From: Bacteroidales bacterium
Lineage (GTDB): Bacteria > Bacteroidota > Bacteroidia > Bacteroidales > PUMT01
Direction: 5' to 3'
NCBI GenBank assembly: GCA_007120695.1
Contig: SKND01000038.1
Span: forward strand, 1 to 37,797
DNA: 37,797 bases
The stretch's first letter is position 1; each line of letters opens with the position of its first letter. Below, piece by piece: positions 24,561 to 31,913 of the stretch. A program made the position numbers and the translations under genes. The notes under the pieces were generated by a model, which did no database searches, was not told the origin of the DNA, and worked only from the letters and a program-made list of their open reading frames with translations.

Positions 24561-25161
24561 CGTCCAGATATAAGGTTCCCCGTATTTTCTTTATTTTCCA
24601 GCGTGTAAATGTTTCATCAGCTTCAAAGCCTTCACCCGTTATCACTTCATTCGGCCGGGTTATTTTTACAAAACTGTTGGAATAGATCAACCGGTTCTTT
24701 TCATCCCAGAAAAGCTGGTCGGTGTTGAGAATCTCTCCTGCCTGGTTTATAACAACAACACTGTCTTTTACTTCCCACAGATCCTTCTCTGCGTAATAAA
24801 TGGCATATTTTGAGCTCAGCTGTGATTCAGAGTTACCATCCCTGTCAAAGAATTCGGCAACAACACCACCCGGAAACTCGGTATACTCTTCTGAAGAACC
24901 TGTATAATTGTGTATTTCCGGTGCTATTATCAATAGTTGAAGTCTTGCTGAATCAGTGTATCTTATTTCGGCATCTATCATCGACTGGCTTGGCAGCAGG
25001 GTATCCCGGGAGAAGGATTTAATTACCTCAATATCATTTTCACATGATATGATCAGTAATACCATTATAAAAAATACGGGAAGACGAAACAGCCCCTGTA
25101 TGCTGCAGCAATCATTACTGCGGGGATTACTCGATTCGGCGCTGGAAAAACCAGAAATCAT
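24547..25161 (-). CDS. lptC: LPS export system protein LptC (lipoprotein form)
   Basis: A 204-residue envelope protein matching LptC, which passes lipopolysaccharide from the LptBFG transporter to LptA in the periplasm. The N-terminus has a hydrophobic segment ending LLIISC with C40 as the likely lipidated residue, so it would be a lipoprotein, unlike the helix-anchored E. coli LptC. The remainder has the beta-jellyroll pattern: AEFFDRDGNSESQLSSKYA, LWEVKDSVVVINQAGE, LNTDQLFWDEKNRLIYS, and ITGEGFEAD, all characteristic of the LptC/OstA fold. The only upstream start is ATG 25161, which overlaps the preceding gene by 35 bases and gives an unusually long signal region. Confidence 0.85.
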   Translation of the reverse strand: MISGFSSAESSNPRSNDCCSIQGLFRLPVFFIMVLLIISCENDIEVIKSFSRDTLLPSQSMIDAEIRYTDSARLQLLIIAPEIHNYTGSSEEYTEFPGGVVAEFFDRDGNSESQLSSKYAIYYAEKDLWEVKDSVVVINQAGEILNTDQLFWDEKNRLIYSNSFVKITRPNEVITGEGFEADETFTRWKIKKIRGTLYLDDDAL

Positions 25162-26389
25162 AAAGTGACAGACTCAGATTAAACATAATGTAATTTTCCT
25201 GGATCAGGTTGTAATCCTTTGTGCCTCTGCGTCCAATATCTACCGCAAAATTAAAAGTTGTTCTTGTATTTCCGTAAGGAATCCCAACACCGACCGTCAA
25301 ACCATAATCTCTTAACTGGTGCCCCCTAAGTTGCAGATAGGTGTCGGTATAGTGAAAGCCTATCCTGTATTGGATATTTTTCCAGTAACTTCTAAAGTCA
25401 GTGTAATCAGGTATATATTGTGCACCTATCTTGAACGATGAGCTGTTCACAAGTGAGTCGCCCTGCTGGCCCAGAAAACTGGTTTCCGACCACTGCTGAA
25501 ACGAATAGTCGGCTCCGATAAGGAATTTGTTCCTTTTACCAAACGAAGCTCCGATCCCGTACCTGGCGGGGAGATCAATTGAGCTCTCAGATGCGATATG
25601 GTTCAGTACAGTATCTCTTACCTGTCCGTCAGCAGTTGAGAGCTGGTTTATAATAAGCCAGTCCTGGTCAGTTTTTAGAGGGGTTTTGTTCTCATAAACA
25701 GCACCAAGGGTAAATCTATAATCCTCACCTAAATTCCGCGAGTACTGAAGACCGTATCTCAGGTGAAAATCCCCGACCATTGCCCGCGATGTACTGTTTA
25801 CACCGAAAGTGTTCTCGGCCAGGGGAAAAACAAGGCTCCTGGTCTGAGTAAGCGAGCCGAACATGTATGAAATATTTACCCCGGCAGAAAGATTCTCTGT
25901 CAGACTTATTGCATTGCCGAAGAAGAACTGGTTTATTCCTCCGTTGCCTTCATAATAGTGTTCAGACTGAAGATCTACATCGATCAGTTTATATCCCATC
26001 TGGCTATAAGGTACGAGTCCGAAACTTGTTTTCCACCAGCGGGATACGGGAAAACCTATCGCCAGGTGGCTAAGGGTAATATTGCTTACATTGTGACTTC
26101 CCCCGGTACTTGCAAGCTGCATGGTATTACCCGCAAGTCCCGTCGAGAATATAAATGAGTTGGTATCCTGTGCTGTATAAGAAGCAGGATTGAGGTAATT
26201 GATATGACCGGCATCCCTCAGGCCCAGTCCGATACCGCCCATGCCAAGGTTGCGTCCAAATCCTTCTTTTGTTATGTCACCTATACCGAAACGGGAGTAT
26301 GGCGAATAGGTGTTTTTTTGGGCTTCGGCACCTGAAAATAGAAAAAATACTGCTAGAATCAGTATCAGAGGTTTAATTTTTTTCGACAT
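25127..26389 (-). CDS. Outer-membrane beta-barrel protein (FadL/OmpP1-like), function unknown
   Basis: A 420-residue protein with a signal peptide (about 1-23, ending GAEAQ) and a beta-barrel pattern of alternating hydrophobic residues, glycines and aromatics. The N-terminal stretch NTYSPYSRFGIGDI and NLGMGGIGLGLRDAGHINYLNPASY-like text resembles FadL-like outer-membrane proteins of Bacteroidota. Substrate unknown. It lies between coaX (overlap 17 bases) and lptC (overlap 35 bases). I recall the coaX-barrel-lptC order from other Bacteroidales, which suggests a housekeeping envelope role. Confidence 0.82.
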   Translation of the reverse strand: MSKKIKPLILILAVFFLFSGAEAQKNTYSPYSRFGIGDITKEGFGRNLGMGGIGLGLRDAGHINYLNPASYTAQDTNSFIFSTGLAGNTMQLASTGGSHNVSNITLSHLAIGFPVSRWWKTSFGLVPYSQMGYKLIDVDLQSEHYYEGNGGINQFFFGNAISLTENLSAGVNISYMFGSLTQTRSLVFPLAENTFGVNSTSRAMVGDFHLRYGLQYSRNLGEDYRFTLGAVYENKTPLKTDQDWLIINQLSTADGQVRDTVLNHIASESSIDLPARYGIGASFGKRNKFLIGADYSFQQWSETSFLGQQGDSLVNSSSFKIGAQYIPDYTDFRSYWKNIQYRIGFHYTDTYLQLRGHQLRDYGLTVGVGIPYGNTRTTFNFAVDIGRRGTKDYNLIQENYIMFNLSLSLYDFWFFQRRIE

Positions 26390-27107
26390 TGTATGTTAAG
26401 ATTCTGTTTAGTCCGGTGAATATTAAATCAGGATCTGCAAAGATGGTGTTTTTTAGTTTTTTATCAAAGTAATTGGCATCTCCGCCTGTGAAAATAATTA
26501 TCAGATCCCTGTATTTCTCCTTCATTCTGAGTATATAAGCTTCCATTTCAAAAATAATCCCGTTTATTACCCCTGATGCTATTGAGCCGGTAGTATTATC
26601 TGCAATCATCATAACCTCATCCGCAGCTTTTACAAGGGGCAATTTCCCGGTGAATTCATGCAGCGCCCTGAACCTCATTGATAAACCCGGAGAAATGTTG
26701 CCTCCGAGATAACACCCTGTTCCGTCAATTATATCATAGGTAATGGCAGTTCCTGCATCAACAACCAAAACGGCTTTTCCCGGATAATTATTGTTGGCTC
26801 CCGTAACTGCTGCCAGGCGATCTCTCCCCAGTGTTTTTTTTGACTTATAGGAATTAGTGATGGGTAAGGGAGTGTTATGGTTTAAAACAAGAAGCGAGGG
26901 GAAGCTCTTCCCCAGCAAATTTATAAGTCCGGGATCATCATCCAGTACAGAACAGAGTATGACATTACTGATTCCGGGATACCCGGTTTTAAGCTCCTCT
27001 ATTTCCCTCTTACCTGGTTTTGTCCAACGGTTTCTGCCTATTAAGGTTGATCCTGAATAAATAGCTGCTTTTACTCCCGAATTTCCAATGTCAATGCATA
27101 AATTCAT
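26373..27107 (-). CDS. coaX: Type III pantothenate kinase
   Basis: A 244-residue ASKHA-fold kinase making 4'-phosphopantothenate, the first committed step of coenzyme A synthesis. The phosphate-1 motif CIDIGNSGVKAAIY is at 4-17, the pantothenate-binding GRDRLAAVTGA is near 93-103, and VVDAGTAITYDII is near 115-127. GGNISPGLSMR and FTGGDANYF complete the family pattern. The length is normal for CoaX. It is first in the operon with the barrel protein, lptC, the two-helix protein and the CorC-like gene. A possible -7 element (minus strand CATATTTG, 27140-27133) precedes it. Confidence 0.95.
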   Translation of the reverse strand: MNLCIDIGNSGVKAAIYSGSTLIGRNRWTKPGKREIEELKTGYPGISNVILCSVLDDDPGLINLLGKSFPSLLVLNHNTPLPITNSYKSKKTLGRDRLAAVTGANNNYPGKAVLVVDAGTAITYDIIDGTGCYLGGNISPGLSMRFRALHEFTGKLPLVKAADEVMMIADNTTGSIASGVINGIIFEMEAYILRMKEKYRDLIIIFTGGDANYFDKKLKNTIFADPDLIFTGLNRILTYNVEKN

Positions 27108-27356
27108 GGGGACCGGTTTTTATTATCTGGTTCAAATATGGGTTATTTATTTTACATTTCTTGCGAGACTTGGTTGCTGCTTATCTGTTTATAAAAATTT
27201 CATATATATTTCTTCTGTAAAAAAGCATAAATTTTGTTTTAAGAAAATATCCAAAATTTATTCTTACAGTCGGAACCGCTGCGCTTTCCCATGAATTACA
27301 CATCTGTCAGGCATAATTAATAATAACATAATAATCCATGTGTAATCGACAAAGTC

Positions 27357-27413
27357 AAATTTTTTCATGCGTCTGTGTGTAATTTTACGCAGAAAAAATT
27401 TAATGTATATTTG
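27357..27413 (+). promoter_or_regulatory. Shared promoter box, copy 2, with promoter of the small barrel gene
   Basis: The 30-bp box at 27357-27386 differs from 23016-23045 at one base. It ends in TTTT (27383-27386), 19 bases before a consensus -7 element TATATTTG (27406-27413). Transcription would start near 27420, about 48 bases before the ATG at 27468. Confidence 0.65.
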
Positions 27414-27423
27414 TGTTATATTG

Positions 27424-27439
27424 ATTCCAAATTTGGAAT
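27424..27439. promoter_or_regulatory. 16-bp perfect palindrome at the predicted transcript start
   Basis: ATTCCAAATTTGGAAT is perfectly self-complementary and lies 10-26 bases after the -7 element of the barrel gene. It could be a repressor operator at +1 or a 5'-end hairpin in the mRNA. The binding factor is unknown. Confidence 0.4.
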
Positions 27440-27467
27440 TTATTATTAACCTAAAAATTATCTTATT

Positions 27468-27944
27468 ATGAGAAAACGTTTTGTCTTTTTTTCTATAGTT
27501 CTTCTATTTTCGGCCGGCACCCTCACCTCTTTCGGCCAGCTTTACAATACCGGTGTAGGGGCGAGGCTGGGCTTTTTTAACGGACTTACGGTCAAACATT
27601 TTATGCAGGAGGGCCGGGCAGTTGAAGGTATCCTGTCAACCAGGTGGGACGGATTTATCGTTACCGGACTGTATCAGTTTCAGCAGCCTTTTGCAGATGT
27701 AAATAACCTGGAGTGGTTCTATGGGGGTGGTGTTCATGTGGGTTTCTGGCAGTCCGGCAGATATCACTTTGATGGTGATGCGAGAAGTGTTTTCGGACTG
27801 GATCTTATTCTGGGGGTTGAATACACATTTGACGAAATTCCCTTCTCGGCCAGCCTTGACTGGAAGCCTGCTTTCAATGTCGTTGGTGATACAAACTGGT
27901 GGGGTGACGGAGTTGCTTTGTCAATAAGGTATACTTTCAGATAA
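27468..27944 (+). CDS. Small outer-membrane beta-barrel protein, function unknown
   Basis: A 158-residue protein with a signal peptide (about 1-23, FFSIVLLFSAGTLTSFGQ). The mature part of about 135 residues shows roughly eight amphipathic strands separated by glycine/aspartate turns (VGARLGFFNGLTVKHF, AVEGILSTRWDGFIVTGLYQF, LEWFYGGGVHVGFW), consistent with an 8-stranded OmpA/OmpX-type barrel. The C-terminus is RYTFR, not ending in the usual aromatic residue. The gene stands alone between its own promoter and a strong terminator. No specific function can be assigned. Its promoter shares a 30-bp box with a site 4.3 kb away. Confidence 0.8.
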   Translation: MRKRFVFFSIVLLFSAGTLTSFGQLYNTGVGARLGFFNGLTVKHFMQEGRAVEGILSTRWDGFIVTGLYQFQQPFADVNNLEWFYGGGVHVGFWQSGRYHFDGDARSVFGLDLILGVEYTFDEIPFSASLDWKPAFNVVGDTNWWGDGVALSIRYTFR

Positions 27945-28017
27945 CCTGTTTGCAAAATTATTAAATTGTATTTAATTTTTTTTCAATTAGAAGAATACTA
28001 GCAATTAAGATTTAGCT

Positions 28018-28068
28018 GAGTGATTTGGAAAAAGTGTAAAGACTCTTTTCAAATCACTCTTTTTATTT
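28018..28068 (+). terminator. Intrinsic terminator after the small barrel gene
   Basis: GAGTGATTTG (28018-28027) and CAAATCACTC (28050-28059) form a perfect 10-bp stem, extended past one bulged G by AAAA/TTTT. It is followed by TTTTTATTT (28060-28068). It serves the plus-strand gene ending at 27944. Confidence 0.9.
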
Positions 28069-28090
28069 AACTTATAAGTTGCCGGTTTTG

Positions 28091-28118
28091 TTAAAATCTG
28101 CCACATGTTTTTCTGGCA
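28091..28118 (-). terminator. Weak terminator candidate after mfd
   Basis: On the minus strand TGCCA (28118-28114) and TGGCA (28103-28099) form a 5-bp stem with a 10-base loop, followed by GATTTTAA. It starts just past the mfd stop. The stem is short, so confidence is low. Confidence 0.3.
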
Positions 28119-28121
28119 AAA

Positions 28122-31100
28122 TCAGTTCTGAAACAAACCTGCACCTTCCGAAATTTTTTTAAGAAATCCCAGCGCCACACTCACTGAAACGGCGTTCTGA
28201 ATGCTGAGGGTAAGCTTGTTCCTGCCCTCTTTCAGTCTCATCTCACTTTGATTTTGGATTGTTCCAAGAATTGCCGGGAATACCGGCGAACTGTAAAACT
28301 GCGATTTCTGATCGGATATGAAATAGCATACCATTCTGCCGTTTTTTAGCACAATTTTCTCCAACCCGAGAGAAATTGCCAGTATACGCAGTCTCACAAC
28401 ATTCAACAGCTCTGACGACTGTGCGGGAAGCTTTCCGAACCTGTCAACCAGATCCGCTTCAAATTTCAGGAGCGACTGTTCACTCATGGTATTGTCAAGG
28501 ATCCGGTATAGCCTGATCCTTTCAGAATTACCCGGTATGTAGGATTCGGGGAACCGCAATTCCATGTCGGTATCAACCTGGCAATCATTGATATATCTTT
28601 GCTCTGAGACACTTCCCCTTTCGGGGAAAATATCGCTGAATTCATCTTTTCTAAGCTCCTGTACAGCTTCATCAAGAATTTTGTGGTAGGTTTCAAATCC
28701 GATATCTGCTATAAAACCACTCTGTTCCCTTCCCAGCAGGTTCCCTGCCCCCCTGATGTCCAGATCCTGCATTGCTATATTGAACCCGCTTCCCAGACCT
28801 GAGAAATCCTCAATTGCTTTCAGGCGTTGTCTCGCCTCCCTGGTCATAGATTGCGGGGGAGGGGCAAGAAGGTAACAGAAAGCTTTCTTGTTTGAGCGGC
28901 CAACCCTGCCTCTTAGCTGATGCAGGTCACTCAGTCCGAAATGGTGTGCATTATTAATAAGTATAGTATTGGCATTTGGGATGTCGAGACCTGACTCAAT
29001 GATGGTTGTGGCTATCAGCACATCGTAATCACCCGATATAAATCCAAGCATTATTTTCTCAAGCCTGCTGCTCTCCATTTGTCCGTGCGCAACAACAGTT
29101 CTTGCTCCCGGACAAACCTTGTTGACTATATTCTCTATCTCTGCTATATTCTGTACCCTGTTATGTATAAAGAAGATCTGTCCTCCTCTCTGGATCTCAT
29201 AATTAACGGCATCACGAATAATATCCGTGTTGAATTGGTGCAACTCGGTGACGATGGGATGCCTGTTAGGCGGTGGGGTATTGATTATTGCAAGATCTCT
29301 GGCTCCCATCAATGAGAACTGCAGTGTCCTGGGTATTGGTGTTGCCGTTAGTGTAAGGGTATCAACATTTAATTTCATTTTTTTCAATCTCTCCTTAATA
29401 CTGACCCCGAACTTTTGCTCCTCGTCTATTATAAGGAGTCCCATGTCCCTGAATTTAACATCCTTACCGATTATTCTGTGAGTGCCTATCAATATATCTA
29501 TTTTCCCTTCGGCAAGTGCACCTATTATCTCTTTCTGTTTCTTTGGAGGCCTGAACCGGCTTATATGATCTACTGTACAGGGAAAATCTTTCAGCCTGTC
29601 GCTGAATGTATTGTAATGCTGGAGCGCGAGAATTGTAGTAGGAACCAGCACTGCAACCTGTTTGTTGTCGGCTACCGACTTAAAGGCAGCCCTGATTGCA
29701 ACCTCAGTCTTCCCGAATCCGACATCTCCGCAAACAAGCATATCCATTGGAACAGGCGATTCCATCTGTTCCTTTACCATGTTTGTTGCTTTCGTCTGGT
29801 CGGGAGTATCCTCATAGAGAAAAGAGGCTTCAAGTTCGCGTTGCAGGTAGGAGTCGGCCGAAAAACGGAACCCTTCCTCCAGCCTTCTTTTCGCATACAA
29901 GCTTATCAGCTCCCTTGCAATGTCCTTTACCTTGTTTTTGGTCCTTTCTTTCAGCTTTTGCCACGCTCCGGATCCCAGTTTATATATTTTGGGCGGAACC
30001 CCGTCTTTCCCCTTGTATTTTGATATCCTGTGAAGAGAGTGGATGCTTACATAAAGCGTATCATTATCCTTATAGACAAGCTTCAGTGCTTCCTGCAGTT
30101 TCCCGTTAACGTCAATCTTCTCAAGTCCTCCGAACTTGCCAATGCCATGGTCAATATGCACCACGTAATCACCTGGCTGCAGATCATGAAGAGTTTTTAT
30201 GGTGACAGCCTCTTTTCTCTTGAAACCCTCCTTAAGCCTGAAACGTTGATATCGGTCGAAAATCTGGTGGTCAGTATAGCAGCATATCCGCAGGTCATGA
30301 TCTGTAAACCCCCTGTGCATAAAAGTCTGAACCGGTGTAAATTTTGCGGAGTCATTTATTTCCCTGAATATCTCTTGCAACCGTTCAAATTGCTTTGAAT
30401 TTTCAGAGAAAATATAGTTTGAGTAACCCTTCAGCGTATTTTCAGCAACTTTTTCTGTAAGCAACTCAAAGTTTTTATGGAAAAGTGGCTGAGGGGATGT
30501 ATTGAACTGAAGTATTTCCCTGCACTCAAAGAAAGCAGATTGTCCGAATTCCAGTACGGTAAGCTCTTCTGCCCTTAATATCAGCTCCACTCCGCTATCG
30601 AGATACAGGTTCTTTTCCTCTTCTCCTGCTAATATTTCTTTCAGGCTTTCAGACTCATACAGATCATTAAGCCTTGCAACCGTGAATCCGAGATCTTTTG
30701 TCCATATCAGTGTCCGGTTATCCATCAAGGCCAACAACGAGCTTCTGTCTCCCTTTTGAGAGAGCAACTCCCCGTTGGCTCCTATCTCCTGAATATTTGG
30801 GATAATTGATACAGAATCAATCTTCTGTTCAGACAACTGAGTTTCAATATCAAAAAATCTCAACGACTCTACCTCATCTCCGAAAAAGTCTATCCGGCAC
30901 GGACGGTCATCCGAATATGAAAAAACATCTATTATGCTTCCACGTATTGCAAACTCACCCGGCTCATATACAAAATCGGTCTCCCTGAACCCATACTCAT
31001 TCAGAACCTCCACTATGAAATCCCTCGGTAGCGATTCCCCTGCCGAGATATTAAGCTTCAGCTTATCAAGTGTTGCCTTTTTTACTACCTTTTCCAGAAG

Positions 31101-31481
31101 AGCTTCCGGATAGGTTACTATAGCAAACGGAGAGCCAGTTCCTGTCAAATGATCCAGCACTTCGGTGCGCTGTATCATACCTGCTGCATCAGTTTGCCTG
31201 TTCTGAACAGAACGTCTGTAGGAGGAGGGAAAAAAGTACAAACCGCCTTCCTGATACAAGCTCTGAAGGTCATTGTAAAAGTAAGCAGCCTCTTCCTTAT
31301 CATTCAGGATTATAATGTTGTTTACCCTGGATCTCCTTATAACTTCCGATGCAAACAACGCTGATGATGAGCCCGATAACCCCTTAAGGTGACATTTTGA
31401 AGGGGTTTCAGTTTTAATCAGATCTCCCAGTTTAATAAAATTGGGATGCTGATTATACGAGTTTAATGGAGAAGCTGACAC
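28122..31481 (-). CDS. mfd: Transcription-repair coupling factor
   Basis: A protein of 1119 residues from the GTG at 31481. Mfd removes RNA polymerase stalled at lesions and recruits UvrA. Order: UvrB-like N-terminal module (HLKGLSGSSSALFAS near the start), RNA polymerase-interacting domain (PGDYVVHIDHGIGKFGG), SF2 translocase with Walker A GFGKTE (K591) and Walker B DEEQ (686-689), and the C-terminal TRCF domain. The frame stays open upstream to an ATG at 31733, but those 84 extra residues do not resemble Mfd. A -7-like TAATTTTG (minus strand, 31546-31539) lies just ahead of the GTG, and ~1120 residues is the normal length. An intermediate ATG at 31655 cannot be excluded. The gene is divergent from the aspartate kinase. 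Confidence 0.93.
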   Translation of the reverse strand: MSASPLNSYNQHPNFIKLGDLIKTETPSKCHLKGLSGSSSALFASEVIRRSRVNNIIILNDKEEAAYFYNDLQSLYQEGGLYFFPSSYRRSVQNRQTDAAGMIQRTEVLDHLTGTGSPFAIVTYPEALLEKVVKKATLDKLKLNISAGESLPRDFIVEVLNEYGFRETDFVYEPGEFAIRGSIIDVFSYSDDRPCRIDFFGDEVESLRFFDIETQLSEQKIDSVSIIPNIQEIGANGELLSQKGDRSSLLALMDNRTLIWTKDLGFTVARLNDLYESESLKEILAGEEEKNLYLDSGVELILRAEELTVLEFGQSAFFECREILQFNTSPQPLFHKNFELLTEKVAENTLKGYSNYIFSENSKQFERLQEIFREINDSAKFTPVQTFMHRGFTDHDLRICCYTDHQIFDRYQRFRLKEGFKRKEAVTIKTLHDLQPGDYVVHIDHGIGKFGGLEKIDVNGKLQEALKLVYKDNDTLYVSIHSLHRISKYKGKDGVPPKIYKLGSGAWQKLKERTKNKVKDIARELISLYAKRRLEEGFRFSADSYLQRELEASFLYEDTPDQTKATNMVKEQMESPVPMDMLVCGDVGFGKTEVAIRAAFKSVADNKQVAVLVPTTILALQHYNTFSDRLKDFPCTVDHISRFRPPKKQKEIIGALAEGKIDILIGTHRIIGKDVKFRDMGLLIIDEEQKFGVSIKERLKKMKLNVDTLTLTATPIPRTLQFSLMGARDLAIINTPPPNRHPIVTELHQFNTDIIRDAVNYEIQRGGQIFFIHNRVQNIAEIENIVNKVCPGARTVVAHGQMESSRLEKIMLGFISGDYDVLIATTIIESGLDIPNANTILINNAHHFGLSDLHQLRGRVGRSNKKAFCYLLAPPPQSMTREARQRLKAIEDFSGLGSGFNIAMQDLDIRGAGNLLGREQSGFIADIGFETYHKILDEAVQELRKDEFSDIFPERGSVSEQRYINDCQVDTDMELRFPESYIPGNSERIRLYRILDNTMSEQSLLKFEADLVDRFGKLPAQSSELLNVVRLRILAISLGLEKIVLKNGRMVCYFISDQKSQFYSSPVFPAILGTIQNQSEMRLKEGRNKLTLSIQNAVSVSVALGFLKKISEGAGLFQN

Positions 31482-31538
31482 CTGATATAAATGAAATTTG
31501 ATTCCGGTTAACCGGATTAACAGTTTTATATTTTGATG

Positions 31539-31546
31539 CAAAATTA
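31539..31546 (-). promoter_or_regulatory. Possible mfd -7 element
   Basis: On the minus strand TAATTTTG matches TAnnTTTG and lies 58-65 bases before the proposed GTG start. No clear -33 TTTG is seen at the usual distance. A second match, TACATTTG (31721-31714), lies further upstream and would leave a 230-base leader. Confidence 0.35.
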
Positions 31547-31574
31547 ACCAAAATTCAGAACTATTATGTCCGCT

Positions 31575-31627
31575 CCGGTTCACAGACCGGCAGTCGGGAA
31601 TCCCGGGACGTGTTATCCCTGAGGGAT
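31575..31627. other. GC-rich block of three consecutive perfect hairpins
   Basis: CCGGT/ACCGG (31575-31579, 31586-31590), CGGG-AAT-CCCG (31595-31605) and ATCCC-TGA-GGGAT (31615-31627) follow each other within 53 bases in otherwise AT-rich DNA. This may be a structured RNA element in the mfd leader (minus) or an upstream element of the kinase gene (plus). It matches no RNA family I recognise. Confidence 0.4.
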
Positions 31628-31766
31628 TGGTGTAGGATTCATACGTACAAAGCATGTTTATATAACTGATTATATATTTATTGTATTTGACATAATAATC
31701 AGCTTCGGTAATACAAATGTATGGAATCCTCATGCTATGTATATGACCTTTTGTGAACTTAAGTTG

Positions 31767-31838
31767 ATGAGGATTTCTCCTGAAAAGTTTACCGCTACTT
31801 CCGTTGGAGAGATGATCATTATTATTATTATTCGTTGA
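31767..31838 (+). CDS. Putative isoleucine-rich leader peptide ahead of the aspartate kinase
   Basis: A 23-codon ORF (ATG at 31767, TGA at 31836-31838) ends with six consecutive isoleucine codons (ATC then five ATT) and one arginine codon. An internal ATG at 31812, preceded by GGAG at 31807-31810-like sequence, would give just MIIIIIIR. Threonine codons also occur earlier. Aspartate kinase opens the pathway to threonine, isoleucine, methionine and lysine, so ribosome stalling on isoleucine codons would be a sensible attenuation signal, as in enterobacterial thr and ilv leaders. The ATT run could instead be a chance microsatellite in AT-rich DNA. Confidence 0.4.
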   Translation: MRISPEKFTATSVGEMIIIIIIR

Positions 31839-31868
31839 TCATACCGGCAAAAGGCCATTATATATGAT
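31812..31868 (+). promoter_or_regulatory. Alternative stem-loops overlapping the isoleucine codons
   Basis: ATGATCA (31812-31818) can pair with TGATCAT (31836-31842), enclosing all isoleucine codons. Part of the same second segment (ATCATA, 31838-31843) can instead pair with TATGAT (31863-31868), stacked on GGC/GCC (31846-31848, 31854-31856). The two structures exclude each other. A run of five T follows at 31879-31883, but it is detached from the stem, so a true terminator is not clear. Confidence 0.35.
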
Positions 31869-31913
31869 ATGTTGATTATTTTTACAGATGCATATAACTT
31901 TAATTGCCAGTAG

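Larger units (their letters stand above)
27108..27467. other. Intergenic region between coaX and the small barrel gene (360 bases)
   Basis: AT-rich DNA with no supportable gene. The left part holds only a weak promoter candidate for coaX. The right part holds an 8-bp inverted repeat (TTACACAT 27296-27303 and ATGTGTAA 27338-27345), copy 2 of the shared promoter box, a -7 element and a 16-bp palindrome, all belonging to the control region of the plus-strand gene at 27468. Confidence 0.7.
31482..31913. other. Divergent control region between mfd and the aspartate kinase (432 bases)
   Basis: It contains two mfd promoter candidates (31539-31546 and 31714-31721, minus strand), a compact GC-rich block of three hairpins (31575-31627), an AT-rich stretch, and a short isoleucine-rich ORF with alternative stem-loops (31767-31868) directly ahead of the kinase gene. 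No long conserved protein is evident. Confidence 0.65.

Noticed and set aside
29415-30023. Plus-strand ORF of 202 codons inside mfd
   Set aside because: Antisense shadow of the Mfd translocase domain; composition is unlike a real protein and it has no promoter or family motif.
31812-31838. The ATT run as merely a trinucleotide microsatellite
   Set aside because: Not fully rejected: kept as the main alternative to the leader-peptide reading, because its frame, nearby start and stop codons and pairing partners favour a leader.
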